From positions 1 through 32,940 of IMG/VR virus record IMGVR_UViG_3300043773_002058: 32,940 bases of DNA, one strand, 5' to 3'. This stretch comes from a virus. The notes beneath the pieces are model-generated. The model did not search any database. It was not told where the DNA came from and worked only from the letters and a program-made list of their open reading frames with translations. Of this stretch, positions 16,166 through 25,325 are shown one piece after another (position 1 is the first letter of the stretch; every line of letters begins with the position of its first letter). A program made the position numbers and the translations under genes.

Positions 16166-19100
16166 ACAAACCGAACCGTCAGATTAAAAACAGCAAGCCA
16201 CCAGCGAAAACGCGATCGTATGAGCCCATCAAGACTTGGTGGTTGCGCAGACACCAAAGGCTACCGCCTTTGAGTTTTCAAATGATCGAGCAGATTTTGC
16301 TCGACGAAACGATCCAGATTGGATTGGCTTGCCGTAGATCCGTGTTGCAAGGGGTCGAGTTCGGATACAAGGCAAACGGCCAGTGGCAAATCGGTGTGTT
16401 GTGCCAGGATGAAGCTGTTGCAGCCTGGGTAATGCGTCAACTACTAACTCTTTGGCGAATTGGATTGGAGCATATAACACAATCCCAAACCTATGGTTGG
16501 GCTGCCATGGAAGTGATTTGGCAACGCAAAGAGGAATACAACAACCTGTGGGAAATCGTCGGTATCGAGGAACGTCACCCGACTGATACTCGGCTTCTAA
16601 TCAACGACGAAACTGGAAGGCCATGCGGTACGAGATTCTTTCGAGTCAAAGGTGCAGATGAAGGCTATATCGACCTGCACTTTCCTCAATCGTTTTTCCA
16701 CGCTTACAAGCCCAATCCGGGGGAATGGTACGGACAGACGGTATTGTGGGGAGCCTATAGAGCATGGTCTGACAAGCACCTAGACGGCGGTGCAATCGAT
16801 GTTCGCCGACTGTTCATGCACAAAGACGCATACGGGGGGGCCGATTTACAGTATCCGGAAGGTACCACAAACATCGGTACGCTCGAAAATCCAAACGAGG
16901 TACCGAATAGAGAGCTCGCTAGGGAAATCGTCGAACAGATCGAAGCAGGGGGAGTGACAACCACTCCCGCGACCTACGACGAAGCTGGCCACAAAATGTG
17001 GGAACTGACTCGTGCTACTGTACCGGCCAACCCCGCGCACATTTTGAGTTATCCAGGGGATTTGGATGGCGAAATGCTTCGAGGCATGGGGGTACCGGAC
17101 GGGGTTCTTAAAGCCGACGATTCTGGATCTTGGCAGGGACGACTGATTCCCATGCAAATCCTGTACGCCACGCTCGATCCGTGGGTGACTACCATTTTGC
17201 GAGATATTCGCGAACAGTTGCTCGAACCTGCGATCATCAACAATTGGGGTAAGGTGATCGACTTCGAAGTTCAACATCGACCTTTGGCCGAACAAGCCCT
17301 CGAACAGCAGCGAAACCCAGGCGGCGGCGGTGGAGGTATGGACCCCACACAAGGCGATCCGTCAGGTGGTATGGACCCATCTATGATGCAAGGTGATCCA
17401 TCAATGGGAATGGACCCTTCCGCGATGCAGGGCGATCCATCCATGGGGCAGCAAGGGCCACAAATGATGAGCCTAGCAGGTAGGATTGGTTTAGGGCTAG
17501 ACGAACCGACTCGATGGCTCGAAGCGGCGCGGATGGCCATAGACCAACAACAAGACGATCAAGTTAAAAAAAAAGCCAAGATAATAGCGTCGATCCTATT
17601 CGATCTTTTTGGCGATGAGGCTGAGTCACACTTCGATGAAGTGTTTGGAAGCGCAGTACGCATGGCTGCGTGGCGATCGATCGACCATCCACGAGGTTCA
17701 GATGGAAAATTTATCGCAAAAAACTCTCCCGAAGCGGTCCATTCTGCAAAGACCGCGATTCGCGAAGCACTCAAGGGTAAGCGAACTCCTAGCAGCCTAA
17801 AGACCGTCACAGAACACCTCTCGATCCTTACCACGAAGCAATTGCGGAGCTTGCAGAAGGAACACGGCATTCGGGCAAGCGGAGTCAAGCAAACTCTAAT
17901 TGATAAGATCGCGAGTCGCTTACATGGCGCGATCGTTCAATCCGACGAGGAAGCAGACCCAAATCGAGAAAACGGAACTCCAAAGCATGTAAACAGCCAG
18001 GATACCTACACGGTACCAGTTGATTCGCTCCATGTTGATCCAGAGCGATTTCAATACAAGGTCAAGAACATCGATTCTCAGGGCGTTACGGAGGAACTGA
18101 AAAGCGTAGGTGTATGGAATCCTGAAATGGCAGGTGTTCTGCTAGTGTGGAGAGATCCAGACAGCGGCAAGGATTATGTCGTCAACGGCCATCATCGCCA
18201 TCACCTAGCCAAACGACTCGGAGCGAAGCTGCTTAATGTGCGATACATCAAGGCTGATTCGGCTCGTGAAGCTCGTGCAAAAGGAGCCCTTGCAAACATC
18301 GCCGAAGGCCGTGGTACGTCCGTTGACGCTGCAAAATATCTTCGAGACTCCGGACACGACTTGGATCATTTCGCGACGGCTGGAATTAGTCTGAAGGGCC
18401 GTATTGCCGATGAAGCAGGTATCTTAAAGAACCTAGCCGATAGACCATTCGATGCGGTAACTAGGGGCCGACTGGACGAAGCAAAGGCTATTGCGGTTGC
18501 TCGACACATCAAATCGCACGAGCTACAGAACCAGTTGTTCCATAAACTCGATAAAGACGACGATCGCGGCAAGGAATGGTCGAATCGAGAGATCGAGCAA
18601 ATGGCAAAGAAACTTGCTAATTCCGGCCAATACGTCGATCGAGGTACCGACCTTTTTGGGGATTACGAGGAAACTCGATCGACATTCGATCAAGAGGTAG
18701 AAATCGAGGCGTTCGTTGCTAAATCGCTCGCACAAACAGCCAACGATTTCAGAGCCGTGGCAAACAAGCGCAGAGCCGATCGAGTCAGCGATGCAGGTAA
18801 CGTGCTTGCGGTAGATGAGAACGCTATTCGCGCGGACAGGGCTGAGAAAGATTCAAACGATTTTGCAAGGGAGCAGCACCTTCGAGGTAAAGTTGCAGAC
18901 ACGATCAAGTTTTTTGCTGGAAAGCTAGCTCAAGCCAAAACCAAGAAGGCAAAAGAGACAATCAAAATCGATGCTCTACAAGCCGTCTCGGATGCTTTGC
19001 ATAACACTCCGACAATGATGAGTGCCATGCGAGCCCCAAGTGGTTTTACGCACGACCATCCGTTTGTCGTGGCTGGAAAGAGCTATATCGGCGGTCAATT

Positions 19101-22100
19101 CATTCCGTCGGAAGTCGTCGCGCAGGCAACACCTGAACAAAAGAAAGCGATAGAGGCTGCACATAACGCCGATCACGAAACTCCGATTGAACGTGGGAAG
19201 GGCTCGCAGCACGAGAAATACTATCAGCAAGTCCTAACCGGTCGAAATCTCAAGCTCAAAAACGATCATGCTGTGCGTATCACCTACGATCGCTCGACAG
19301 GATTTAAGGTGCAGCATAAAGGGCCAGGAAACATCAGAACAGAGTTTCCGCATCGGTTCAAAAGTGTGCATGAGGCAGCAGACTTCGCCACCGAACAGCT
19401 TATGCGACGAGGAACAATCTTGCCAAAGGCAAAAGCTGCGCAGCCCTCCACGGAGACAGCAGCAAAGCAAGCTCCACCCCCAAAGCCGAAACAACCTTGG
19501 GAAATGACGGCAAAGGAATGGGCAGACAAGACTCAGACAAAGCCTGTGGATCTAGCTCGCACCGCTTTCCAGGGAGGTATTGTCGAGCCGTTTACAAACG
19601 TGTTCCGGAGAAACTTCGGTAGGTCCCAAGAGGATTCCGATTCACTACTTCAAAAATCACTCGATTGGATCAACGGGTATTTCAAGGCAAACAAGTCCAA
19701 CACACTCGAAAGTTTTTCCGAGAAGGACGCATTCAAGCAAGGCTATGCGGATTTCCTGAAAAGCGTCTATGAGCTTTCCGACGGCTACTCTGCTCGTAGA
19801 CAGGCTGAAATCCTCATACCATATTTGCAAACTGCAATTCAGGATGCACCACCGGATCTAGCAGAGGAACACAAGGCTTTCGTACTCAAAGCAATGCTCG
19901 ACGGAGAGAACGTCCCCGACGATGTGCTGAAAGACTACCCTGAGTATCAAGTCATCAAAGACAAAAGGAATGAAGCGGACATTAAGCCACCCAAGGAAAA
20001 ACGGCCTCCATTTCGATATAAGGGCTTTGAGTTTTGGAATAACGGATTAAAAGCAAAATTTCGTGGCAATCTTGAAGCACTCAAAACGCTTCAAGAACTC
20101 AAAGAGCAGAACAGGGAACCAACTCCCGAAGATTTGGAGAAAATGTCGAAGTGGGTTGGTTGGGGCCAGTTTCCAGCGGTCCTCAACGACTACGCAGAAC
20201 GGCACAAGTTACCCCAAGATATTCAGGATGACACGTTTAAGTGGCGCGATGAGCGAAACGAATTGCGTAAGTATTTAGGTGAGGCGGAATTCAAAAGCGC
20301 ACAGCGATCGACCAGGAACGCGCATTACACTCACCCGGAAGTTGTTGATGCTCAGTGGAAGATGGCCGAGAGACTTGGGTTCTCAGGTGGGAGGATGCTC
20401 GAACCGGCTTTTGGTAGTGGTTCCTATGTCGGATTCATGCCTGAATCCTTGATTGGTAAAACTGACGTTACTGCTGTTGAACTTGATTTGAAGTCAGCAG
20501 AAATCGCGCAAGCTCTATACCCCAATGTGCGAGTGGTCCAAAACGCTTACCAGGATACAGCCCTGCCAGCTAATCACTACGATCTGTTTACGACCAATGC
20601 TCCTTTTGATGGTCAACTTTTCATCAAGGACAAGGAAACCGGTATTCGTTGCAATTTGCACAACTATTATTTGCTGCGATCAACGAGAGACACAAAGCCG
20701 GGAGGCTTGGCAATTCTTATGACTTCGACGGGAACTCTCGATCGCCCCGATCCGGAAGTCATGGCTCAAGTCGATAAAAACATGGAATTCGTATCCGCAA
20801 TACGATTCCCAGGGGACACGCACAAAGACAATGCTGGAACGTCGGTAGTCACCGACCTAATCCTCTTGCGACGAAAGAATCCATTGATTCCGGAAACCAC
20901 AGAGGAAACGCCATCGGAAGCCGAGCCAAAACAACCTGGATTCAGCGGAACAACGATCGACTCATTGGGCAGGCTTTACTATTGGCGTGACGGGAAGCGA
21001 GTTCCAAAGCCAAATCTTTCCGAAACGTCCTCTGTTTCGATCGATAGCGATGAACCCCTGAAAATCTCCAAATACTTCGCGGACAATCCAGAGCAAATGC
21101 TAGGCAAGCTCGATCGCACCGGAACGATGTATCGTAAAGGAATGATGAACGTATCCAGGCAGGAAAACTATCAGGATGCGTTAAGGGCAGCTATAGAGAG
21201 ATTGCCACAAAACATAGTTCAAACGGCTTCCGACGAGCAGTTAGCAAGCCATGGAACAAGAGCAAGCGAAAGACGCGAAGCGACAGGAACAAATTACTTT
21301 GAGGGTCAACTTGTGATCCAAGATGGAAAACTTTGGAGGTACGAACAAGGCGGTTTAACAGCGATGGGTGGGGGCGACAAGTCCGCTAGGCTGTTCGGGC
21401 TAACAAGAATCCGAGACGCTGGAAAAGCTCTTTTATCCGGTTCCATTGAGCAACAAGAAGAACTGCGAGCGAAACTGAACGCTGAGTACGATTCATTTGT
21501 GTCAGAATTTGGTCCTATCAACAACGATAAAAATCGGGCCGCGCTCAAATACGAAATCGATGCACCGTTTTTGAAGTCTCTCGAAAAATGGGACCCGAAA
21601 AACAAAACCGCATCGAAGCGAGATATTTTTTCGAAAGATACGATAAGAAAAGAATCGTCTAAGACGGCTTCAACGATTGGTGAGGCTGTTGGAGTATCTT
21701 TGCACGAGTACGGAAAAATCGATGTTGCAAGAATCGCAAGTCTGCTAGGAAAAGATGCTGAAACCGTCGTCGATGAAATTGAGCAATCCGGATTGGCGTA
21801 TTTGCCACCTGGATCTTCCGAGTTTGAATCAGCCGATCAATACCTATCCGGCCATGTGAAAGAAAAACTTCGCATTGCAAGGGAAGCTGCGAACTCAGAC
21901 CCAAGGTATCTCGCGCACGTTGCTGCCCTAGAGAAAAACCAACCGGACGATATTGCAAAAGAGGATATAACGGTCAACTTCGGAGCCGGTTGGATTCCGC
22001 CAAGTACGATCGCCGATTACCTAGCAGAGAAAACCGGGTACGATCAGTCGAACATTCACGTTCTGCATTCTTCCGCTGTTGCTAAATGGGACGTTACGCT

Positions 22101-24954
22101 AAACGGACGGGCTGATAATTTAGCGACGGCGATGGAATTCCAGAATTACTATTCCGTCGGTGACATATCCGCGATGGATATGATTAAGGCTGCGCTGAAT
22201 GATTCTAACGTGTCAGTCTACACAGAAGCCGCTGATGGTAAACGCGCATTGGACGTAGACGCGACTGCGGAAGCAAAGGTAAAGCTACAAGAGATCCGAG
22301 ACGATTTTGCCGAGTGGATTTTTGGCACAGAAGAACGAGAGAAGAAATACACTCGTCTCTACAACGACACAGAAAACGACATTAAGGAACGCACGTTTGA
22401 TGGTAGCCACCAAGCCTTTCCGGGAATGGTCGATTTTGAAGCAGATCGAATGTATCAGATCCAGAGAAACGCCGTTTGGCGAATCGTCACGACTGGACGA
22501 GCGTTGCTTGCACACGAGGTAGGTACTGGAAAAACAAATACAATGGTCGCTTCTGCGATGGAACTGCGACGCTTAGGATTGGCAAAAAAACCGGTTATCG
22601 CCTGCTTAAAAGCGAACGTGGAACAGTTAGCGAAAGAGGCTCAAGAACTGTACCCTAACGCGAAAATTCTTGCTCCTACAAAATGGGGTAAAGAGCATCG
22701 ACGCGAAGTTCTCAATCAAATCGCTACTTCGGATTGGGATCTAATTATTATTTCTCACGACAACCTTGAGGGATTGGCAATCAAGGGAGAAACAAAGGAA
22801 AAACTGATTAGAGAAGAAATGCGAACGGCTGAGGCCGCTTTGATCGAAGCCAGAAGAATCCAAGATGAATCAGAAGGTGGTAAGAAATCACGTTTCGGTA
22901 ATCGGATTGTCAAACAGATCGAGGGGCAATTGGCGAATCTTGAGGAACGTATGAAAGAGGCCCTTGGATCAATCGGAAGGGACGATATTTACTTTGAGGA
23001 TCTTGGAATCGATCAACTTTTTGTCGATGAGGCACATCAATTCAAGAGCCTCCCTGTCTACACTTCGAAGAACATCAAAGGCATACCAACCAACGTAAGC
23101 AATCGCGCTTTGGATATGCTTTTCAAAACCCGCTACCTACTCGACAAACACAACAATCGCGGTGTTGTATTTGCGACAGGCACGCCAATCTCGAACACGA
23201 TGGCCGAACTTTACACTATGCAGCGGTTCATTCAACCAAAGGAAATGCAACGTAAGAATCTTGAACACTTTGACGCTTGGGCAAAGAATTATGGTCAAAC
23301 AACATTTGGCTATGAAACCAAGCTAACAGGCGAAAGGAAGCAGACGGAAAGGTTCGCCAAGTTCATCAATGTTCCTGAACTTCGAACGCTCACGAGCGAA
23401 TTTATGGACGTCCAGTTTGCTGATAATGTCGTCAACTCAAAAGGCGAAAAGGCAATCAAGCGTCCAAAGAAGCAGGAAATCGCCAACGTCTCGGAAGAAA
23501 ACGACGCAGTTCGAAATTTTATGGCGGAAATCAACGATCGCGCTCTATCCCTAAAAGACAATCCCGACAATGGAGACAATTGGTTCTCGATTCTTCACGA
23601 TATGCGAATGGGATCTTTAGACCTGCGACTCGTGGATATGGATGCCGAGGATCATCCGGACAGTAAAGTGAATAAATGCGTGAAAAATCTATTGCAGATC
23701 GCAGCAGAAAATCCAGGTAAAACGCAATGCGTATTTTCCGAACTTGGGGTACACGAGGGGGACGATGGTAGGATTAGTCTGTTCGACGACATTATCAACA
23801 AGTTGGTTGCTAATGGCATTCCACGCGATGAAATCGCCAACTTTTCCGACGCGAAGATGAAAGATGATGTTAGAGACACAACGCAGGAAAAGATGAAGCA
23901 GGGGGCGATCCGTTTTGGCTTTGGGTCTACTAAGACGCTCGGAACCGGAGTCAACGTACAGACCAACCTAAAAGCGATTCACCATCTTGATTGTCCTTAT
24001 GTTCCAGCAGCACAAGAGCAAAGGAATGGTCGAGGGTACAGGCAGGGGAACAACCTTTACAAAGAGGGTGGTTCTCTTGGAATCCATCGTTACGTCCAGC
24101 AAGGCTCCGGTGATGAAATGCTGTGGGGGATCATTGCTCGTAAAACCAACTTCATCAACGGTTTTATGCGGGGCTCTGGTAATCGGGAAATGGAGGACCT
24201 GAGCATTGAGGAATTGAGTCCAGAAGAAATGCAAGCACTTGCAACTGGCGATGAACGTGTTCTCAAGCAAATGCAGTTAGAGAACCAGTTGAACCAACTA
24301 AACAGAGGGTCGCAACGGCACAATGCTGAAATGCAGAGGGCTCGCAACACGATCGAAACCGCACCCACGAGAAAGCAATCCTATTTGGATGCGATTGAAA
24401 AGCTAACCGACTCGATTTCGCGAGCTCACCCTGATTTTTCGATCGATATTGGAAACATGGGCAAGTCGCAGGATATTTCTCGCAAGGATGCCGAAGCTGA
24501 GCTTCAAAAGATGGTTGACAGCAAAATCAACGATCGCAATCTGTCGTACAGTTCCTCGAAGATAGCGGTTGGCAAGTATCGTGGCTTCAATCTCGTTATG
24601 AAACGTAACTACTATTCCTCAGACAAACCTTACGAATTCGCACTCGAAAACCCCGTCAATGGTGAATCCTACGGGTTCAGTGGAACTACTAAGTATCCAT
24701 CGCTCCAATCGGCAGACTACGCAATCCGCGCTTGGAAAAACCAGCTAGAGTCGCTCAACCGAGTTTATTTGACCGTGGACGAAGAAGTAAGTCGCGCAAA
24801 AACCATGCTTTCCAAGCCTTATCGGTACGCTTCTGAATTGGAAAACACCAAGAAAGAACTAGAATCGTTAGCGGAAAAGATCAGGGCTGATCGAGAAAGA
24901 GTCATGGCGGCAACCAAATCCAAGGTAGACGAATCGATCAAGCGGGGTGAGTGA
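16162..24954 (+). CDS. Portal protein fused to DarB-like methyltransferase-helicase
   Basis: A 2930-residue uninterrupted frame; ATG 16162 overlaps the upstream stop (ATGA). Residues 1-385 look like a Mu gp29/DUF935 portal ('GLACRRSVLQGVEF', 'QTYGWAAMEVIWQ', 'GMGVPDGVLKADDSGSWQGR'). Residues 386-440 are a Gly/Met/Asp/Pro/Gln repeat linker. A SAP-like helix pair lies at 554-590 and a ParB-like domain with 'VNGHHRHHLAKRLGA' at 614-710. An N6-adenine methyltransferase-like domain has 'LEPAFGSGS' at 1413-1421 and 'NAPF' at 1479-1482. A SNF2/DEAH helicase has Walker A 'GTGKT' (2121-2125), DEAH (2289-2292), 'ATGTPISNT' and 'QRNGRGYRQG' (2620-2629), followed by coiled coils. The part after the linker resembles P1 DarB, an antirestriction protein carried in the head. 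The fusion is seen directly; the DarB role is inferred. Confidence 0.85.
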   Translation: MNKPNRQIKNSKPPAKTRSYEPIKTWWLRRHQRLPPLSFQMIEQILLDETIQIGLACRRSVLQGVEFGYKANGQWQIGVLCQDEAVAAWVMRQLLTLWRIGLEHITQSQTYGWAAMEVIWQRKEEYNNLWEIVGIEERHPTDTRLLINDETGRPCGTRFFRVKGADEGYIDLHFPQSFFHAYKPNPGEWYGQTVLWGAYRAWSDKHLDGGAIDVRRLFMHKDAYGGADLQYPEGTTNIGTLENPNEVPNRELAREIVEQIEAGGVTTTPATYDEAGHKMWELTRATVPANPAHILSYPGDLDGEMLRGMGVPDGVLKADDSGSWQGRLIPMQILYATLDPWVTTILRDIREQLLEPAIINNWGKVIDFEVQHRPLAEQALEQQRNPGGGGGGMDPTQGDPSGGMDPSMMQGDPSMGMDPSAMQGDPSMGQQGPQMMSLAGRIGLGLDEPTRWLEAARMAIDQQQDDQVKKKAKIIASILFDLFGDEAESHFDEVFGSAVRMAAWRSIDHPRGSDGKFIAKNSPEAVHSAKTAIREALKGKRTPSSLKTVTEHLSILTTKQLRSLQKEHGIRASGVKQTLIDKIASRLHGAIVQSDEEADPNRENGTPKHVNSQDTYTVPVDSLHVDPERFQYKVKNIDSQGVTEELKSVGVWNPEMAGVLLVWRDPDSGKDYVVNGHHRHHLAKRLGAKLLNVRYIKADSAREARAKGALANIAEGRGTSVDAAKYLRDSGHDLDHFATAGISLKGRIADEAGILKNLADRPFDAVTRGRLDEAKAIAVARHIKSHELQNQLFHKLDKDDDRGKEWSNREIEQMAKKLANSGQYVDRGTDLFGDYEETRSTFDQEVEIEAFVAKSLAQTANDFRAVANKRRADRVSDAGNVLAVDENAIRADRAEKDSNDFAREQHLRGKVADTIKFFAGKLAQAKTKKAKETIKIDALQAVSDALHNTPTMMSAMRAPSGFTHDHPFVVAGKSYIGGQFIPSEVVAQATPEQKKAIEAAHNADHETPIERGKGSQHEKYYQQVLTGRNLKLKNDHAVRITYDRSTGFKVQHKGPGNIRTEFPHRFKSVHEAADFATEQLMRRGTILPKAKAAQPSTETAAKQAPPPKPKQPWEMTAKEWADKTQTKPVDLARTAFQGGIVEPFTNVFRRNFGRSQEDSDSLLQKSLDWINGYFKANKSNTLESFSEKDAFKQGYADFLKSVYELSDGYSARRQAEILIPYLQTAIQDAPPDLAEEHKAFVLKAMLDGENVPDDVLKDYPEYQVIKDKRNEADIKPPKEKRPPFRYKGFEFWNNGLKAKFRGNLEALKTLQELKEQNREPTPEDLEKMSKWVGWGQFPAVLNDYAERHKLPQDIQDDTFKWRDERNELRKYLGEAEFKSAQRSTRNAHYTHPEVVDAQWKMAERLGFSGGRMLEPAFGSGSYVGFMPESLIGKTDVTAVELDLKSAEIAQALYPNVRVVQNAYQDTALPANHYDLFTTNAPFDGQLFIKDKETGIRCNLHNYYLLRSTRDTKPGGLAILMTSTGTLDRPDPEVMAQVDKNMEFVSAIRFPGDTHKDNAGTSVVTDLILLRRKNPLIPETTEETPSEAEPKQPGFSGTTIDSLGRLYYWRDGKRVPKPNLSETSSVSIDSDEPLKISKYFADNPEQMLGKLDRTGTMYRKGMMNVSRQENYQDALRAAIERLPQNIVQTASDEQLASHGTRASERREATGTNYFEGQLVIQDGKLWRYEQGGLTAMGGGDKSARLFGLTRIRDAGKALLSGSIEQQEELRAKLNAEYDSFVSEFGPINNDKNRAALKYEIDAPFLKSLEKWDPKNKTASKRDIFSKDTIRKESSKTASTIGEAVGVSLHEYGKIDVARIASLLGKDAETVVDEIEQSGLAYLPPGSSEFESADQYLSGHVKEKLRIAREAANSDPRYLAHVAALEKNQPDDIAKEDITVNFGAGWIPPSTIADYLAEKTGYDQSNIHVLHSSAVAKWDVTLNGRADNLATAMEFQNYYSVGDISAMDMIKAALNDSNVSVYTEAADGKRALDVDATAEAKVKLQEIRDDFAEWIFGTEEREKKYTRLYNDTENDIKERTFDGSHQAFPGMVDFEADRMYQIQRNAVWRIVTTGRALLAHEVGTGKTNTMVASAMELRRLGLAKKPVIACLKANVEQLAKEAQELYPNAKILAPTKWGKEHRREVLNQIATSDWDLIIISHDNLEGLAIKGETKEKLIREEMRTAEAALIEARRIQDESEGGKKSRFGNRIVKQIEGQLANLEERMKEALGSIGRDDIYFEDLGIDQLFVDEAHQFKSLPVYTSKNIKGIPTNVSNRALDMLFKTRYLLDKHNNRGVVFATGTPISNTMAELYTMQRFIQPKEMQRKNLEHFDAWAKNYGQTTFGYETKLTGERKQTERFAKFINVPELRTLTSEFMDVQFADNVVNSKGEKAIKRPKKQEIANVSEENDAVRNFMAEINDRALSLKDNPDNGDNWFSILHDMRMGSLDLRLVDMDAEDHPDSKVNKCVKNLLQIAAENPGKTQCVFSELGVHEGDDGRISLFDDIINKLVANGIPRDEIANFSDAKMKDDVRDTTQEKMKQGAIRFGFGSTKTLGTGVNVQTNLKAIHHLDCPYVPAAQEQRNGRGYRQGNNLYKEGGSLGIHRYVQQGSGDEMLWGIIARKTNFINGFMRGSGNREMEDLSIEELSPEEMQALATGDERVLKQMQLENQLNQLNRGSQRHNAEMQRARNTIETAPTRKQSYLDAIEKLTDSISRAHPDFSIDIGNMGKSQDISRKDAEAELQKMVDSKINDRNLSYSSSKIAVGKYRGFNLVMKRNYYSSDKPYEFALENPVNGESYGFSGTTKYPSLQSADYAIRAWKNQLESLNRVYLTVDEEVSRAKTMLSKPYRYASELENTKKELESLAEKIRADRERVMAATKSKVDESIKRGE
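17338..17448 (+). repeat. Degenerate 39-bp tandem repeat in the portal linker
   Basis: Two 13-residue units of the form MDPS(M/A)MQGDPSMG are coded at 17371-17409 and 17410-17448. An imperfect 11-residue copy (MDPTQGDPSGG) precedes them at 17338-17370. The units are Met-rich, and the first is preceded by GGTGGAGGT, a Shine-Dalgarno-like stretch. Copy number could change without loss of frame. Confidence 0.8.
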
Positions 24955-25325
24955 TGGCCAGCGATTACAAAGATCACGAATACTACGAACTGTTGGAAAG
25001 ATCCCTCGAACACTTTCCAGACTTCTTGAACCATCTTAAACGAGGGGACAGGCTCGAATCCTATCTCAACTTCCATACCAAGCAGGCAATCGAAGCCTAC
25101 GACGATGCGATGGAGGACGATGAGGACGATCGAGCAGCAAAAGAAATCGCGATGGAAACATTGCTTTCGCACTTGAAGGAAATGGAATTGGAGCAGTCCA
25201 ACAATCCAGACTTTAGCGACGCAGCCATTGAATCCGCCGATTTAGACAACATCGCAGGGATGCAAGCCTATTTGAAATGGAAGTATGGAGACTCGAATGA
25301 ACCACCCAAATCGCCGCCTAACTGA
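24954..25325 (+). CDS. Small acidic hypothetical protein
   Basis: A 123-residue protein. ATG 24954 overlaps the upstream TGA by one base (TGATG) with GGGGTGAG just before it; an in-frame GTG lies one codon earlier. The protein is acidic and helical ('YYELLERSLEHFPDFLNHLKRG', then 'DDAMEDDEDDRAAKEIAMETLLSHLKEMELEQ') and ends in a Pro/Asn tail. There is no membrane segment or Cys motif. I recognise no family. Its position between the portal fusion and the zeta-like kinase suggests a role with one of them, for example as a partner or an internal head protein, but nothing in the sequence proves this. It overlaps the next gene by 29 bases. Confidence 0.6.
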   Translation: MASDYKDHEYYELLERSLEHFPDFLNHLKRGDRLESYLNFHTKQAIEAYDDAMEDDEDDRAAKEIAMETLLSHLKEMELEQSNNPDFSDAAIESADLDNIAGMQAYLKWKYGDSNEPPKSPPN

